A stretch of 64,000 nucleotides of DNA, taken from the NCBI RefSeq assembly GCF_040807025.1, contig NC_090964.1:7433214-7497213 (forward strand), in the 5' to 3' direction. The translations under genes and the position numbers were made by a program. Shown one piece after another: positions 53,511 through 64,000 of the stretch. How positions within the stretch are numbered: the stretch's first letter is position 1; every line of letters starts with the position of its first letter. Source of the DNA: Struthio camelus (Eukaryota > Chordata > Aves > Struthioniformes > Struthionidae). Under the pieces are notes generated by a model. That model did not search any database. It saw only the letters and a program-made list of their open reading frames with translations, and was not told the origin of the DNA.

Positions 53511-53760
53511 AATCCGTCTATTCTCATTTGTGACATTTATTATTAACAGGGAGAAAAAAAGAAGAAGAAAAAAAAAAAAAAAGACCAGCCAGAAAGAACG
53601 CTTAATTGAAGGACTATTGTGCCGTGGTAACTGCTATTAAATTAATCTGCTGCATTCCTTTCCACCCACACACTTTAAAACTTCCTGGTTATAATTAGAA
53701 GCATTTAGAACCAATTTGACACTCGGGGGATGATGCAGTTCAGCTGCTTAATATGGTGAA
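53511..53760. other. AT-rich block between CpG islands
   Basis: About 250 bp of low-GC sequence with several TAAT and ATTA cores and a poly-A patch at 53,567-53,582. No gene. Confidence 0.5.
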
Positions 53761-55990
53761 ACTTTGGTGGACGGAGCGGCGGGGGGCTGCGGGCGGCCGG
53801 GAGCCACGTGGGGCCCCGAGCCCAGGCTGCGTGCGGGGGGCCAAGCGCACCCAAGCAGCCAAAGTTGGGTCTGGCAGGAGGGACCGCGGCGGGGAGACCC
53901 TCGAGGCGGGGGGGGGACCGGGCGGACGGAGGCGATTCGGGAAGCGTTTCGGGGCAGGCGGCCCCGGGGGATGCTCGGAGTCGAGGCGCCGCCGTTTGCT
54001 GCCGGCAAAAAAAAAAAAGAAAAAAGGCCAGCAAAACCGCGAGGCCGGGGGGCGAAGCGAGCGGGGCCGAGCGGGCGCCGCTTCTGCAAACCCCTTCCCG
54101 CTCGGGCAGGCCCCGGGCTCGGCCGGGCCGGTTCCTCTCGGCGGCCGGCAGTCGCGGTATCTCCCCGCTCACCTCCTGTTTCCTTCTCCATTTGCCTTTC
54201 GCCTCCTCCCGCGGTTTCAGCCGGCTGCAAACTGCTCCGATTCTGACGGGGGGTTTTTTTTTTGGGGGGGGGGGCGCGTTTTGGGCGCTGCGCCGGCCGC
54301 CTCGGGCACCGCCGGCCCTTCGCTTTCGGCTGCTTTTCCCTCGCTGTTGGCAACGTCCATCGTCCTCCTCTTCGGATCTCTCCCCTCCTCCGGCTCTGTC
54401 CCGCTTCTTGCGGTCCGCGCGCCCTCGACCCCCCGTCCGGAACGGAGCTTTTTTAGGCGTTTTGTCCGACCTGCTTGGTGGTTTTTTTTTTTTTTTTGGT
54501 CTTTTTCTCCCTCTACCTTCTTGCTGCTCCGCAGCGCAGAGCGGCCAAGCGGCGGGGGGAGCCGGCGGCATCCCCGGGCCGGCCGCCGGCCCCATCGCTC
54601 CCGCTGCTCCCGCCCCCCCTTTGCCCCTCTCTCCCCCGCGTTTTGCGTGGCCGGGGGGACGCGGCCGTAGCGCCCGTGCCTTAACGCCCCGGGCTAACGA
54701 AGCGAGCGGGCTCGAGGGTGATGCCGCCCTCGCCGGGAGCCGGCGGTCCCCAGCGGCCGTGCGTGCTGAGCCGGCTCCCTTCGCCGCGCTCGCAACGCGG
54801 CCGCCCCTGCGGCGTGTCGGCCTTCTGCTGCTGCTTCTTATTTTTTTTTTTTTAATGCTAAACCCGGCTACTTTTCGCAGCGGCAGGCGAAGCGGCCGGG
54901 CTCGGCCGGTCCCAAGGGTCGCCACCCAAAGCGGCGGCGCGCCAGCACTCGGGGACCTGCCGTCGCGGCCCCGGCTTGTTATTTCTCTCCGTTTTCCTCG
55001 GATCGCAGTCCCTCCATTTGCTCTATTGATTTGGATTTCAAGCGGGGGCGGCGGGAGGATAATGGGTTTTTTTTTTTTATTGTGCGGCGACCGGTTTCAT
55101 CGCGCCGCGCCGGGGAGCGGAGGAGCCCGGGCAGGGGGCGCGGGCGCTGCCGAAAGGGATTTAATTATTACGGCGTGGCTGCGGCAGAGGGGGAGAGCGC
55201 CAGCGGGCGCTGGGGCGGCCGCTCTGCTGCCGAGCGGCCGTTGCCCCGCGTCGCCCCGAACCGCCGGTGCTAAAACCCAGCCCGGTGGCCCCGGCGGAGG
55301 TCACTGCCGCCGCCCCGGGAGGGCGGCTGAGGCCGGCAGCTCGTGTCATGCCCCGGCTCCGGCTGCCAGCTGGCCTTTTAATCTTTAAATGAGTCCTCGA
55401 AGCTCATTTGGAGGTGATGGATGGCTCGCCCGTGGGCAGGCTCGGCTCCCGCGCCGGACGCTGGGTCGCCGGTCCCTAGCGTGCCAGTCTCGTTTCTTTG
55501 CTGTCGATGAAATCTGCCCCCCGGGGGGGAAGAAGCCGGCGGGTAGCGCCGGGGCCCTGGGGCGCGAGCCGGGCGCCCCCTTACCTGTCCCCGCGCCAGG
55601 CTGGACCCCTTCGGCGAGGTTTGCATCGGCGCCGTGGCACAGGGACCCCCGGGCAGCGGGGCCGAGCGCCTGGCTCACGTCGGCGCCGGGGGCTGGTTTT
55701 TGGGGGGCTGGGGGGAGCATCGCTTGGGTTTTCAATCTCAGCTGCTCACTCCTGGCCGCGGCGCCGGGAGCGAACCCCCCCCGGGGCCGGGGCACGCTCG
55801 GAGGCAGCAGCCGGGGGGGCCGGCTGGCGCTTTGCGGCAGGTCGGATGGTTTGGTTGGTTGGTTGGTTTGCTGGGTTTTGTGCCCCCCGCCGGGCCGTCC
55901 TGGATGCCCGCAAACCGTTTCCACCGCGCGTGAGGACACCGGGACCAAAACCAAAGCAGCCGAGCGCTGCGCGCCTCGGGCCGCTTCGGC
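53761..55990. other. Large CpG-rich region, no gene recognised
   Basis: About 2.2 kb of CpG-dense DNA with poly-T/poly-G patches (54,248-54,274, 54,482-54,498, 54,841-54,853 and 55,067-55,079). Overlapping open frames of up to 526 codons occur on both strands at once, which is a composition effect. Poor splice context and no family resemblance argue against coding. Confidence 0.65.
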
Positions 55991-56600
55991 ATTAAATATA
56001 TATACGGGGAGAAAATTAGCGCTAATCAAGTCGAAAGAGAATTGATTAATATTTTAGTAAAAATGCCCACCTGAAGTTTAACAGACTGGTTAAATCTCAG
56101 CTGGAAAAACCACTGTGGTTCTCCGCTGTCCTTTCCCCCCCCCCAAACGCAGGCTGGTTTCCATCGCCTGGCTCTGCCCAGGGGCCAGCGAGCGGCCGCC
56201 CTCCAGCCGGGCGGCTGCAGAGCGCTAGACTCGTGCCTAGCTGTTTGCCCTCTAGCTGAGCAAACAGTGAGTAGCGGTTTAAAAAGGCCCTTTCTCCCCC
56301 CTCCCTGCTCCCTTTTATAGGTACAATAATCAGATAAAATATTTCTGGAAGACTATTTACAAACTTCCCCATACCCATCAATCTTACCGTTAAGCAGGAA
56401 CGGAGGAAGATATCTAACCTCAAGAAGCTGCTAATGCAACCGAGCTATTTAATGGCGGGGCGGATTCTTTTTTTTTTTTCCTGCTGCCATTACTATAGAA
56501 TACATAATAACATCAATAATTAAATATAAATTGGATTTAATATTTTATGCTGGCGACATGTAATTTACACTCTACCCGAGAAATCAAAAGGTCACGTCTG
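55991..56600. promoter_or_regulatory. AT-rich block with homeodomain and RUNX palindromes (candidate enhancer)
   Basis: A sharply AT-rich 600 bp island within CpG-rich flanks. ATTAGCGCTAAT (56,015-56,026) is a perfect palindrome of two TAAT cores. AACCACTGTGGTT (56,108-56,120) is a palindrome of two RUNX cores. Many further ATTA/TAAT sites follow to 56,550. This is a candidate regulatory element by motif content only. Confidence 0.35.
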
Positions 56601-58110
56601 CAGCGAAGGCAAGAAGTAGGGGGAGGCGGGCTCGTCCGCGGGGCCGTCTGTCCGACGCAGAGGGCGTCTCGGCAATTTTCTCCGGGGAGCGAAATCGAAG
56701 AGGTTGGCTTGGGGGTAGCAAAGGAGAGTTAGGGGTCTGCTTGGAGTTAACGCGGGCTTTGCAGGCTCCTCCGTCCTTTGCTGAGCCCCGGATCGGGCCG
56801 CTCTCGAACCAGGCGGTTCTCGCGCCGGTGGGCACGGCGGCGGGACGGCGCCTGCGCTCGCAAGCGCCCGGGGGCTACAGCGGCCTGGAAGAAACCCCTC
56901 GGGGCAGCCCGGGACGGCGCCCGCGTCCGGGACGTCTGAATTAGTTCCCCCCTCCGGGGCCGCCGAACGCTCTGTCCGGTGTCCAGGCTGGCGCGCGGCA
57001 GCTCGCGCCGGCCCTCGGCCGAGCAGCCCGGCTCTGCCGGCGAGTGTCGGGCAGGCGTGGAGCCCCCCGGTCCCCCCGGTCCCCCGAACACCAGCTGCGG
57101 CTTCGTTGCTTTAGCATCTTTCCAGCGCTGGCAGGGCGGCGGCGTGGGCTCAGCGGCGCCGCTGCTGCCCAGGCGAAGCTTCTCCTTTCGGGACGGTTGC
57201 ACAACGCGTCTGGGCAAGGCGAGTCTTGATTTTTTTTTTTTTTCTTTATTCCCTCTTCTTCTTCCCCCCGCCGCCGGAGCGGGTGAGACGAGGAAGTGGG
57301 GGGAAACCAGCGGAGGCGGTGGCGGCCGCTTGGAGCGTCTCACCTGCTGGGGGGCCGGCGGCCGCACCGGGCCCCGCCGGCGGGGATGCGAGAGGTTTCG
57401 GCGGCGCGGCGGGAAGGGGCGGCGCGCGGCCGGCACGCTCCCGGCCTCGTGCGCGACGCGGCCGCAAGCCGAGGGGCCGACCGCCGCTGCGCCGCGGGGC
57501 GACGAACCCTCCTTTGCGCTTGCGCTAGCTGCACGCACCTTTTGGGGTCGGTTTTTTTCCCTAGCCTACGCGGCCACGTCAAACGCAGCCCGGCTGCGCG
57601 CCTCTCTGCCCGCCTTGGCGCGGCCCCGCGATGCTCGCGGGAGGCGGACGTCCCGCCGGAGGATGCCCGGCGAGCCCGCCGGAGGCCCAGGTTCACGAGG
57701 TCCTTCCCCTTTCGCTGCCTTTTTCACCGGGCTTGGGAGTCCGCTTGGAAAAAAACGGCGCTACCTGGTTTCGTAGAGGCTTCAGCGGTTTGGGTCGAGA
57801 CGGCAGCGTTTTTTGGCCCCTTCCCGCCGTGTAGCCCGGGCGTTAGGCGACCGGCCGCCTCCTCGCGGAGGAACGAGCCGAGGGACCGCCGAAGCACGGG
57901 ACTGCACCTGCTTTGCGCGGTGGGTTTTTTTTCCCCTCCAAGCCGGCGATGGAAAGGCCACGCCAGCGCCCCGGCCTCGCGGCGGACGGCGCCTCTCCCA
58001 GCGCGGGCGCCTGCCTCGAGGGCAGCCGTGCCTCTCTGCCGCTCTCGGTAGCGCATTTGGATTTCATGGCCGGGTTAAAGCAACGCAGGGGCTTTTGCTT
58101 GGTCAGGGAA
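56601..58110. other. CpG island, no gene recognised
   Basis: About 1.5 kb, CpG-dense, with T-runs near 57,231-57,243. No exon with family resemblance. Confidence 0.65.
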
Positions 58111-58780
58111 CCACCGGCCTCTTCTGACGCTTTGCAGTTCGTTTAAGTGCAGCTAGGGGTTTTTTGCTTTTTCCCCCTCCCCTCTGGTTTTTGAGCCGAT
58201 TGCGCTGTTTTTGCAGCTGGCAGGTGCCCCCAAGTTTGCACCTTGGCCCGAAGGCTGCGGACCCACCTTACAGCAAGGACACCCTTCCCGCATATCCTTG
58301 CACAAGCCGTGGCCGCCTTTGGGGCACCACCACCGCGACAAACTGGACGGGGCTGGGCCAGAGGGAATCTCAGGTTTTCTCTAAGTTCTTCCACTTGTAA
58401 GGCATCACAGCCTAGAGGCATCGTGCGCCCTTCCTGCTTCGAAGGGAGGGACGACTTGAATTCTTCCTAGATTAATACAGCAAAGTTGCAATGCCGTCGA
58501 TATACTATTATTTTCCATCTTGATTCATCCCCAGATGCAGCGAGAAACGACTCCCTCCAGGCCACTCATCGCTGGAAAATGCTTTTAAGACCTTTAACGG
58601 TCGCGCGCTCCATTTTGTGAGGTGCCTGGTTTACTGTCTGCAAGAGTCGCGCTGATAAACGACTTCACTAATGTTTTATAAGGGACCGAACTGAGTGATT
58701 GATGGACGGGGTTCAGGTCGCTGATGGCCGGTCACTTAATCTGCAATCAGGACTGTCCTGATCAATTTAAGGAGCAGCGG
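58111..58780. other. AT-richer block with 17 bp palindrome
   Basis: Contains ATCAGGACTGTCCTGAT at 58,746-58,762, a perfect odd-centred palindrome, plus several ATTA, GATTGAT and TTTATAA elements. No gene. Confidence 0.5.
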
Positions 58781-59340
58781 AGAGGGCTCGTGCGCGGGGA
58801 GGCGGCGCGGGGATTGGCCCTCGGCGGGGCCGGCTCCTCCGCAGGGCTCGCGGAGGTTAATCCCGGCCCACGGGCCGGGTTTGGCTTTCCACGTGCCGTT
58901 TTAAGGATGCCGGCGTGAGGGCTGCTCCGCGCCGCCTTGGCCCCTGCCGGCTGCACCACGGACCTGTCGCTCGTGCTCTTCCCGACGGCCCCCAGCGCCC
59001 TCGCCCCCGGCGAGCGCCCCGATAGCGCCGGCGCTAATCGGCCTTTGCTTTACAACGAGTCTTTGTTTCCGGGCGAAATTATTTGCGCGTCGGCCGCCCT
59101 GCGGCCGCGATAAGGACGGGGAGCTGGGGGGGGGGGAACCGCGGCGGGCTGGCGCGCCGGCCGGCGGGTTTGCACGTTGGTTCTCCGAAGGCCTCGGCAG
59201 ACTGGTTTCGGGGCAAGCTGGTGCCGCTTTGCCCCGCGAGAGGGGCCCCGCGGCCGGAGGGACCGCGCCGCGGCAGCCCGCTCTTTCGCCCCAGCGCTCT
59301 TGCGCGGCAGAGAGCGACTGCAGCCGGCGGCTCTACGGCT
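58781..59340. other. CpG island, no gene recognised
   Basis: CpG-dense sequence with a G-run near 59,127-59,138. No exon is supported. Confidence 0.6.
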
Positions 59341-59650
59341 TTGCCTCCCCGCCTTGATTTGCCTTGTCACGTCCCATTAACTTCTAATTCAGCACTAATC
59401 CCTGCCCTGAAATATATAATGAAAGACATTCAAAATATATCAAAATGGCAGCGGTATTGATTTATTAATGCTAGGGAATGCTGCCCTAATTGAATTTAGA
59501 TCCAGGAAGTAAGTTAATGCAGCTGACAGCGATACAGGAATCCAAGCTCCCCGGTGCACACGGTTAGGACTGTTTTTTTCTCCCTTTGTTGTCAGGTGGA
59601 TAAATAACAAATCAATTTAAATTTCAACGAGGTCGCTAAAAACAAGCTGG
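59341..59650. other. AT-rich block between CpG islands
   Basis: About 300 bp rich in ATTA/TAAT cores and short AT runs (AAATATATAATGA, GATTTATTAATG). It has the look of conserved non-coding DNA, but conservation cannot be tested here. No gene. Confidence 0.4.
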
Positions 59651-60350
59651 CACCTGCCTTGGCCGATCACCCGGCCGGGGCTCGGGCTGCCAGGGAAGGT
59701 CGGGGACGCGCGGCCGGGGCTGGAGGACGTCCCCGGGGCTCGCGGGAGGTTTCTCGCTCTCCAGCCATCCCTGGAGGCTGCGGCACGTTTCTAGCTCGGG
59801 TTGTTCCCGGCACCTCCAGATAAACGAGTCTGATGAATAACGGGGTGTAGGGAACCGGCTCTTCCTCCTTGCTCCTAACCCAGAGGGCTGGGAGGTGGCT
59901 CCTTCTCCAGCACCCGCCTGGGCTCGGGTCTCGCGGCCTCCTGCTCCGCGGGCCGAGGCGGGGGCGATGGCGGCCCCCTTTCCTCAGTACCTCCCTGGGG
60001 CTCTCTCTCTGCCTGACTTGCTCAGAAATGCCAATTTTTTCCCTTGTTTTGGTGCAATCAGAGGTTTCTCCGAGGCGGCACGGAGGTTGTCCTCGACGTT
60101 GCCTCCTCTCCTCCGGTCGCTGGGAGCCCGGAGAGATGCCAGCAGCGGCGGCGCGAGGGTGAGAAATGCATGAAATCGGCTGGCACCCGGCGCTGGCCGG
60201 CTGCATGTGTTGCCGTCGCCTGGACGGGATGTTGCCCCGATGCCGCCCGGGACCCCTTTGCCTTTCGTCGCCCCGGGGTGCAGCTCTCCGAGGTCACGGT
60301 CCGGTTCCCCTCTGGGACATCCCAGGCGAGCTTCAGAGCAGTCGGGAGAA
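59651..60350. other. CpG-rich block, no gene recognised
   Basis: GC-rich sequence with an open frame around ATG 59,967 (MAAPFPQYLPGALSLPDLL). It has no family resemblance that I can name and no convincing Kozak or splice support, so it is left unannotated. Confidence 0.5.
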
Positions 60351-60930
60351 AAGAAAACTCAGGCTTTTGTGTTTCAGAGACTCGCCTTTAATTGAATTAT
60401 TATCTTCCAAAAGCATCCTCGAAACGATAACAAATTCGTCCTCGTGTGCACTGAGCGCGTGGGGAAAAATAGGCTGAGAGCTGAAAGTGGTTTCTGCTGC
60501 TGCCCTTTCTCGCGCGCTGGAGAAACCGCCCGGCAGAGGCTGGTTCATTCGGGCTTGCCCCTTTTTCTGCTGTGCTCGTCTGGAGGCGAAACGGGCCGTT
60601 GGCTTCTCCCTCGCATCCCTGCCCTTTCAGAAAGGAGAAATACTCAGGGCTCGTGCTGCAAAGCCAGCGCTGCTGGAGCTGGTCTGGTCAAGAAGGCAGA
60701 GGAGCCGGAGTTAATTAAATCAACAACTAACAGTGGAGGTTACCCACAAAAGTGAACCTTGGTGCCCCTAAAACCACTGACCAGAGAATGGCTGGAAAAA
60801 AACAAAACCACAGTTGGAGTGAAATGGAAAAAGAAATCTTCAGCTCTATATCACTTCAGCTAGCCACAGGTATCAGCATATTAATTGCTCTTTGACTTGA
60901 TTTTGTTGTGGGATTAAGGGCACGTTGTGG
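60351..60930. other. AT-richer block with RUNX-like sites
   Basis: Contains AACCACA at 60,806-60,812, an exact RUNX core in reverse, and AACCACT about 40 bp upstream, near a GTTAATTAAATCAAC stretch at 60,710-60,724. No gene. Confidence 0.35.
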
Positions 60931-61930
60931 CTTGCGAAGATATTCTAGGAGCCACAAGGATGGATGCAAAATCCATCCGCGCAGCGCGGCTCTGCCTGCT
61001 GACATCCAGGGCGCTGCCGCAGGAGCGGCGCCCGGGGGCAGCGAGCCGCCGCGAGCCCCCGCATCGCACGGGCACGTCCGAGCGCCTTGTCGCGGAGGGG
61101 CGACGCGGCCCCACGTGCCCTTCCCGCGGACCCCTAGCCTGCCCCAGCGGCTCGCTGCGCCGGCGGCTAACGCTGCCGGCGTAGCTCCGGCGCCGGGTCC
61201 GCGGGTGCAGCGGCGTGAGCTCGGCTGAGCCCGGCGTCAGCGGGGAGGGCAGGTCCCGGCAGCCCTCGCCATCCCGTTAACCCGGGGCTGGGGAGCGGGT
61301 CTGCCTTTGGGGAAGGCCCTGCTGCGGCTGCGTGCCGGGAAGGGGCTGCTGCGTCCTGCCTCCCCTCCTGTTGCCCAGCTGTGCTCCTCACTGGTGGAGC
61401 GACCGGCGCTGAGGTTTGCTGGGAGGTACCTTCGGCTCGGGAGGCAGCCGGGTGTTTTAAGATGCACCCAGAAGATGCAGGTATAGCTCGAAACCCGGGT
61501 CTGGTCCGGCCTGGGCTTCCCCGCCTCCCCTGTGCCCCGGCAGCTCTGCAGAGGAGCGAAAAGCCATTGCAGCACCAGAACCGCTCAGGCCAAAACCCGC
61601 CGGCAGCGGGAAGGTTTTCTGAGGACAGAGGCGGGATGCGGCTCGCTGAGCTGCAAACCGAGCTTTCCCCGAAGCGGAGATGAGGTGCAGGTGGGTCCAA
61701 TGGCGCTGCACAGTCCCTGCGCTGCCCTGAGTTTGCAGGAGGTGCCACCGCCTTCTGCAAGGTGCCACCGCGGGGACCTCGCTGGCCCCCCGAGGTGGGT
61801 CAGCGGCGCTGGGCGCGGGTGTGCGGGCTGCGGCCACCAGCCCCGAGAGTCCAGGGAGCCTGGAGACGTTTTGGGGTGGGACGAGATACGGTCGCCAAGT
61901 TTCCAAGGGGCCGATTGTAGCGGGGCAGCA
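60931..61930. other. CpG island, no gene recognised
   Basis: CpG-dense with overlapping uninformative open frames on both strands. Confidence 0.6.
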
Positions 61931-62460
61931 GCAAAAAAGTCGCTCTGTGCATTTTTCAAGCTAATAAATACATAAGATCAGAGCCGGGGTGGGGGGATCC
62001 AGTCCAGCCTATAAGTCACGGGACGTCAAATAAAACCGCGGACATTAAAACTTTACTACAGTGAATAGTTTAATTTCCGGGGTATAACAGCTGTTTTGAC
62101 ACTAATGGCAGATGAAAGCGGAGATTTACCGGTCAGTCTAACCCCAACCTGGGGAGGATGAAGGCAGGAGCGACGGCTGCTAACAATGAATCGCTTTATC
62201 CACTGCAACTTGGAGCCATTAACCCCAGAGATGTTAATTATAACAGAAATTACCTATGAAAGACCTTGCTCAGGAGCCTGAACGTTCATGGCCAGTAATA
62301 ACCTTCTCCTTTTTTTTTTTTTTTTTCCATCGTGCCGGTGCCATTTGTTTTGTTGGGTTTTTGGGTTGTTTTCATTTTTGGTTGAGGGTTGTGGGTGTGC
62401 GCGTGTGGGGTTTTTTTTTTTTTTCCAACTATGCTTCACTAATGTAATAATTAACAACTC
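61931..62460. other. AT-richer block with poly-T tracts
   Basis: AT-rich non-coding sequence with T-runs at about 62,311-62,326 and 62,411-62,424, an E-box CAGCTG near 62,090 and several ATTAA elements. No gene. Confidence 0.5.
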
Positions 62461-63600
62461 CTGGCTGGCGCTGGCTGCGGCCAGCGGCTTCGTTGCCAGC
62501 CCCGGGCTCGCGGGGCAGCCTCTTGCTCGCCGGTGGCCCCGGAGCAGGACCCTAAATCGGTTTTTGGAGCACGGAGGAAAGAAACCAGCAGTGTTTTGCT
62601 GAGCGGGGTGTGAAACCCGCCTGCAGCGGCTGGGGCCGCGGCGGCGTCCCGGCCCGCAGCGCCGGCGGAGGCGAGATCCCCCCCGCCGCCGTCTAGCATC
62701 GTTCCCGCTGGAGGAGCTGGAGACGGGGGAGAGCCCTTAGCGTCGAGTCCTTCGTCTACACCGGGCCTCGTGCGCCGCAAAAACCGTGCACGTTGCGCAG
62801 CCTGCGCAAGCGTTGAGCTGCCGGGGAGGAGAGGGAGCCGGGCGGGTGCGAGCCGTCCCCGCTCGGAGCCTGGGAACGTCGTCTCCCGGGTTCCCGGCCG
62901 TCCTGCGCCCTCCCCGAGCTCTCCCGCAACGCCAGCCGGCTCGCGGCCCCGCGGGGCTCCTCGGGCTGCCGAAACGCCCCGCGATGGGCGCCCGGGGCCG
63001 TCGCGCGCCCGCCGAGACCGGGCGGCTCTGCGGGGCCGGGGGCTGCCGCCGCGGGCGAATGCAGAAGTGGGGAACGGAGCCGCGCCGGGGCTGGCCGCCG
63101 CTGGAAACACCCGTGCCGCCGCCGCCGGCGAGGAAACCAGAAGCGCCGGGGCTGCCGTGCAGCAGCCGGAGCCGCTTGGCCGCGTGGCCGCCCCTCGTCC
63201 CGGCGCTGACGCGCGGCGCCCGGGGGCTCTGCAGCGCCCGCTTGCTTCGGTGGGGCGCGGGGCGCTCCGCGGTCCCGCGACGCTGCTGGGAAGACGCCCA
63301 CGCGGCGAGCGCGAGCCGTTGGAGCCCCCGAGGCGCCGGCGTCGCTCTGCGCCTTGCTAAACCCGCGCGTCTCCCCCGTGCTGGGCTGCGGGGAGGGCAA
63401 GGCGTGCGATCCCGGCCCCCCCCCGCCCCCCCAAACCCGAACGGCCGAACGCCGCCGGGCTCGGCCGGAGGCAGGAGCAGCCTTGGCGGTCCCGCCGGCG
63501 GGATGGAGCCGGGCTCCCCCGTTCCCCCCGCCGCTCGCTCGCTCGCTCTGCGCGTCCGCGGCCGGACGAGACCCTGGACGCCTGGCTTTGGGCAGTAATA
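62461..63600. other. CpG island, no gene recognised
   Basis: CpG-dense, with a GCTC microsatellite-like patch at 63,533-63,547. No exon recognised. Confidence 0.65.
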
Positions 63601-64000
63601 TCTACTGTGGGAGCGCCCCGCGGGAGCTCGGAGTGGAAAGTCTCTTGTCCCTCCTGCCTGCCCACTCCTTGCCTAATGAGCACATTAACAACAAGCCCCG
63701 GTTTATTTATATCAATTTCAAAATCTCCAAAGACACTCCTATATATAAGCGCGGCATCAGATCCCAGCCCTGTAATGGGTCATTAATGTATTTTGAGCGA
63801 GAGGGACCCGTCCGCACTGGCAGAGAGCGGGATCAAAAATGCTTTTATAGCAAGACGACCAGGAGTGCCTTTTCCGTTGCCTCCAAATTCCCAGTGAATA
63901 AATGAATAATAGAAAAATAAATGAATAATAGATATATCGGTGGATTAGATATTGTAAGGCGGCGGGAATAAGTCACCCTGTGCATCTGCCAGGATATTTG
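63601..64000. other. AT-rich block at the right edge
   Basis: A sharp fall in GC with clustered ATTA, TATATAA (63,739-63,749) and AATGAATAAT (twice near 63,901-63,928) elements. It looks like the next AT-rich block of the alternating pattern and may continue beyond the window. No gene. Confidence 0.4.

Noticed and set aside
53705-55388. Very long open frames on both strands (up to 526 codons plus, 406 codons minus)
   Set aside because: They overlap each other in CpG-dense DNA, consist mostly of R, P, G, A and S, show homopolymer-coded runs (FFFF, KKKK) and resemble no family. GC-rich DNA simply lacks stop codons.
59967-60162. Open frame starting MAAPFPQYLPGALSLPDLL
   Set aside because: Less biased than its neighbours, but no family recognised, no splice partners seen, and it lies among overlapping GC-driven frames.

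Overview
This is vertebrate nuclear DNA, almost certainly from a bird. It carries five recognisable spliced host genes with GT-AG introns, short introns and sparse interspersed repeats (no Alu, L1 or clear CR1 copies seen). GC content swings from AT-rich gene bodies to very GC-rich promoters. This fits a gene-dense avian microchromosome. The gene order MACO1, RH, TMEM50A, RSRP1, SYF2 is the known Rhesus blood-group neighbourhood of vertebrates, here with a single RH gene.

Layout: (1) 1-15,404, minus strand: the first six coding exons of MACO1 (macoilin), running off the left edge, with a 9.1 kb first intron. (2) 15.4-17.1 kb: a CpG-island promoter with ten same-direction CCAAT boxes and two perfect PBX/PREP decamers. 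(3) 19,301-29,896, plus strand: a complete ten-exon RH (Rh30-type) gene of 401 residues, preceded by a CpG-poor, erythroid-looking promoter. (4) 32,606-35,728, minus strand: complete TMEM50A, 157 residues, tail-to-tail with RH. (5) 36.1-36.7 kb: a divergent CpG-island promoter with NRF1-like sites, shared by TMEM50A and RSRP1. (6) 38,352-41,377, plus strand: RSRP1, an RS-repeat protein, with 5' exons from about 36.4 kb that may add an in-frame N-terminal extension. (7) 43,592-46,852, minus strand: complete SYF2, 251 residues, tail-to-tail with RSRP1. (8) 47.28-49.08 kb: a 1.8 kb GC-rich minisatellite just upstream of SYF2. (9) 49-64 kb: no gene that I can support. CpG islands alternate with AT-richer blocks holding homeodomain-like and RUNX-like palindromes. 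In mammals RUNX3 lies beyond SYF2, so this may be its upstream regulatory landscape, but no RUNX3 exon is visible.

The genes do not form one pathway. MACO1, TMEM50A, RSRP1 and SYF2 have housekeeping-type CpG promoters, while RH looks like a tissue-restricted gene between them. RSRP1 and SYF2 are both connected with splicing. I found no wholly new system. The most interesting signals are the NF-Y/TALE promoter array, an avian Rh protein that keeps one of the two transport histidines, the minisatellite with a roughly 437 bp higher-order period, and the CpG-island archipelago at 50-64 kb. Exon boundaries were read by hand from splice consensus, reading-frame continuity and remembered family sequences. 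Transcript ends are estimates.
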